A stretch of 5,740 nucleotides of DNA, taken from positions 1 through 5,740 of the forward strand of contig CAMPBN010000083.1 in the NCBI GenBank assembly GCA_946638265.1, in the 5' to 3' direction. The notes under the pieces were generated by a model. It was not told where the DNA came from. It saw only the letters and a program-made list of their open reading frames with translations, and did no database searches. Positions 5,191-5,740 of the stretch are shown in pieces (position 1 is the first letter of the stretch; each line of letters opens with the position of its first letter). The DNA is from an uncultured Bacillota bacterium (GTDB taxonomy: Bacteria > Bacillota > Clostridia > Peptostreptococcales > Anaerovoracaceae). The position numbers and the translations under genes are program-made.

Positions 5191-5740
5191 ATGATGAACT
5201 ATCCTAGACTAACGATAAATCTGGCGCAGGTCAGACACAATATCGACACAGTAACAGAAAAATGCAAGAAATTCGGAATCAGAGTTGCCGGCGTAAACAA
5301 GGTGACCTGGGGTGACCCTGAGGTGGCCAGAGTGATGGATGCGAGCAATCTTTCGGAAATCGCATCTTCGCGAATCGCTCAGCTGGAGAAGATGAAGAAA
5401 GCCGGCCTGGACAAACCTTTGATGCTGATCCGCGTGCCTATGGCATCCGAAGCAGACCGCATCGTGAAGACTGCGGATATCAGCCTGCACAGTGACCTGG
5501 ATGTGCTGAAAGCATTCAACAGGGCTGCAGAGGAACACGGCAAAAAGCACAAAGTCATCCTGATGATTGAGATGGGTGACCTGAGAGAGGGCATCTGGGA
5601 TCACGACGAGCTTATGAATATCGTGAACGAGGTGGAATATCACATGCCGGGGCTGGTGCTTTCGGGCGTTGGTACAAACCTGGGCTGTTACGGCTCCATC
5701 CTTTCCACACCTGAGAAGATGACGGAGCTGGTCCAGTATG
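5191..5740 (+). CDS. PLP-dependent amino acid racemase, alanine/ornithine racemase family (3' end outside window)
   Basis: The N-terminal PLP-barrel half of a cytoplasmic racemase that interconverts L- and D-amino acids. The 183 codons present have no stop; family members are about 350-370 residues, so roughly half is missing. It opens MMNYPRLTINLAQVRHNID, the usual strand-helix start of fold-type III enzymes. The Schiff-base lysine is Lys37 in VAGVNKVTWGDPEVA. SEIASSRIAQL (55-65), IEMGDLREGI (126-135) and GVGTNLGCYG (159-168) are typical of the Orr/YhfX-like branch and not of classical Alr. The C-terminal domain, which would carry the catalytic tyrosine, is not in the window. Ornithine racemase (orr) is possible if ornithine-degradation genes follow downstream, but substrate cannot be settled here, so no symbol is given. 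It has its own promoter and ribosome binding site. Confidence 0.9.
   Translation, partial: MMNYPRLTINLAQVRHNIDTVTEKCKKFGIRVAGVNKVTWGDPEVARVMDASNLSEIASSRIAQLEKMKKAGLDKPLMLIRVPMASEADRIVKTADISLHSDLDVLKAFNRAAEEHGKKHKVILMIEMGDLREGIWDHDELMNIVNEVEYHMPGLVLSGVGTNLGCYGSILSTPEKMTELVQY

Overview
The window looks like a piece of a low-to-moderate GC Gram-positive anaerobe, most plausibly an amino-acid-fermenting member of the Clostridia. This rests on a lipobox-anchored solute-binding protein, strong AGGAGG-type ribosome binding sites, a TTG start, a Rho-independent terminator with a UUCG loop, and a downstream PLP racemase of the alanine/ornithine racemase family. Species cannot be read from the sequence.

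Positions 1-4732 hold a compact, co-directional branched-chain (hydrophobic) amino acid ABC importer in the classical order: solute-binding lipoprotein (start cut off by the window edge), permeases LivH and LivM, and ATPases LivG and LivF. Gaps are 18, 12, -1 and 3 bases, so the five genes very probably form one transcript with coupled translation. The promoter lies upstream of the window. The lipoprotein captures the amino acid outside the membrane, LivH and LivM form the pore, and LivG and LivF hydrolyse ATP. No gene is broken or frameshifted.

Positions 4733-5190 are a 458-base gap with no convincing protein gene. It opens with a clear intrinsic terminator for the liv operon (4746-4776). 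It then holds a GC-rich, palindrome-rich stretch (about 4777-5095) with a second terminator-like hairpin (4888-4927), an overlapping alternative hairpin (4917-4941) and a third stem (4945-4966). It ends in an AT-rich promoter (5120-5148). The middle stretch is the only part not explained by known features; it may be a structured RNA or an intergenic repeat.

Positions 5191-5740 are the first 183 codons of a PLP-dependent amino acid racemase of the alanine/ornithine racemase (Orr/YhfX-like) family, cut by the window end. It has its own promoter and is separated from liv by terminators, so it is a neighbour and not an operon member. Apart from the intergenic stretch, this is an ordinary transport and amino acid metabolism region; I see no convincing new multi-gene system.
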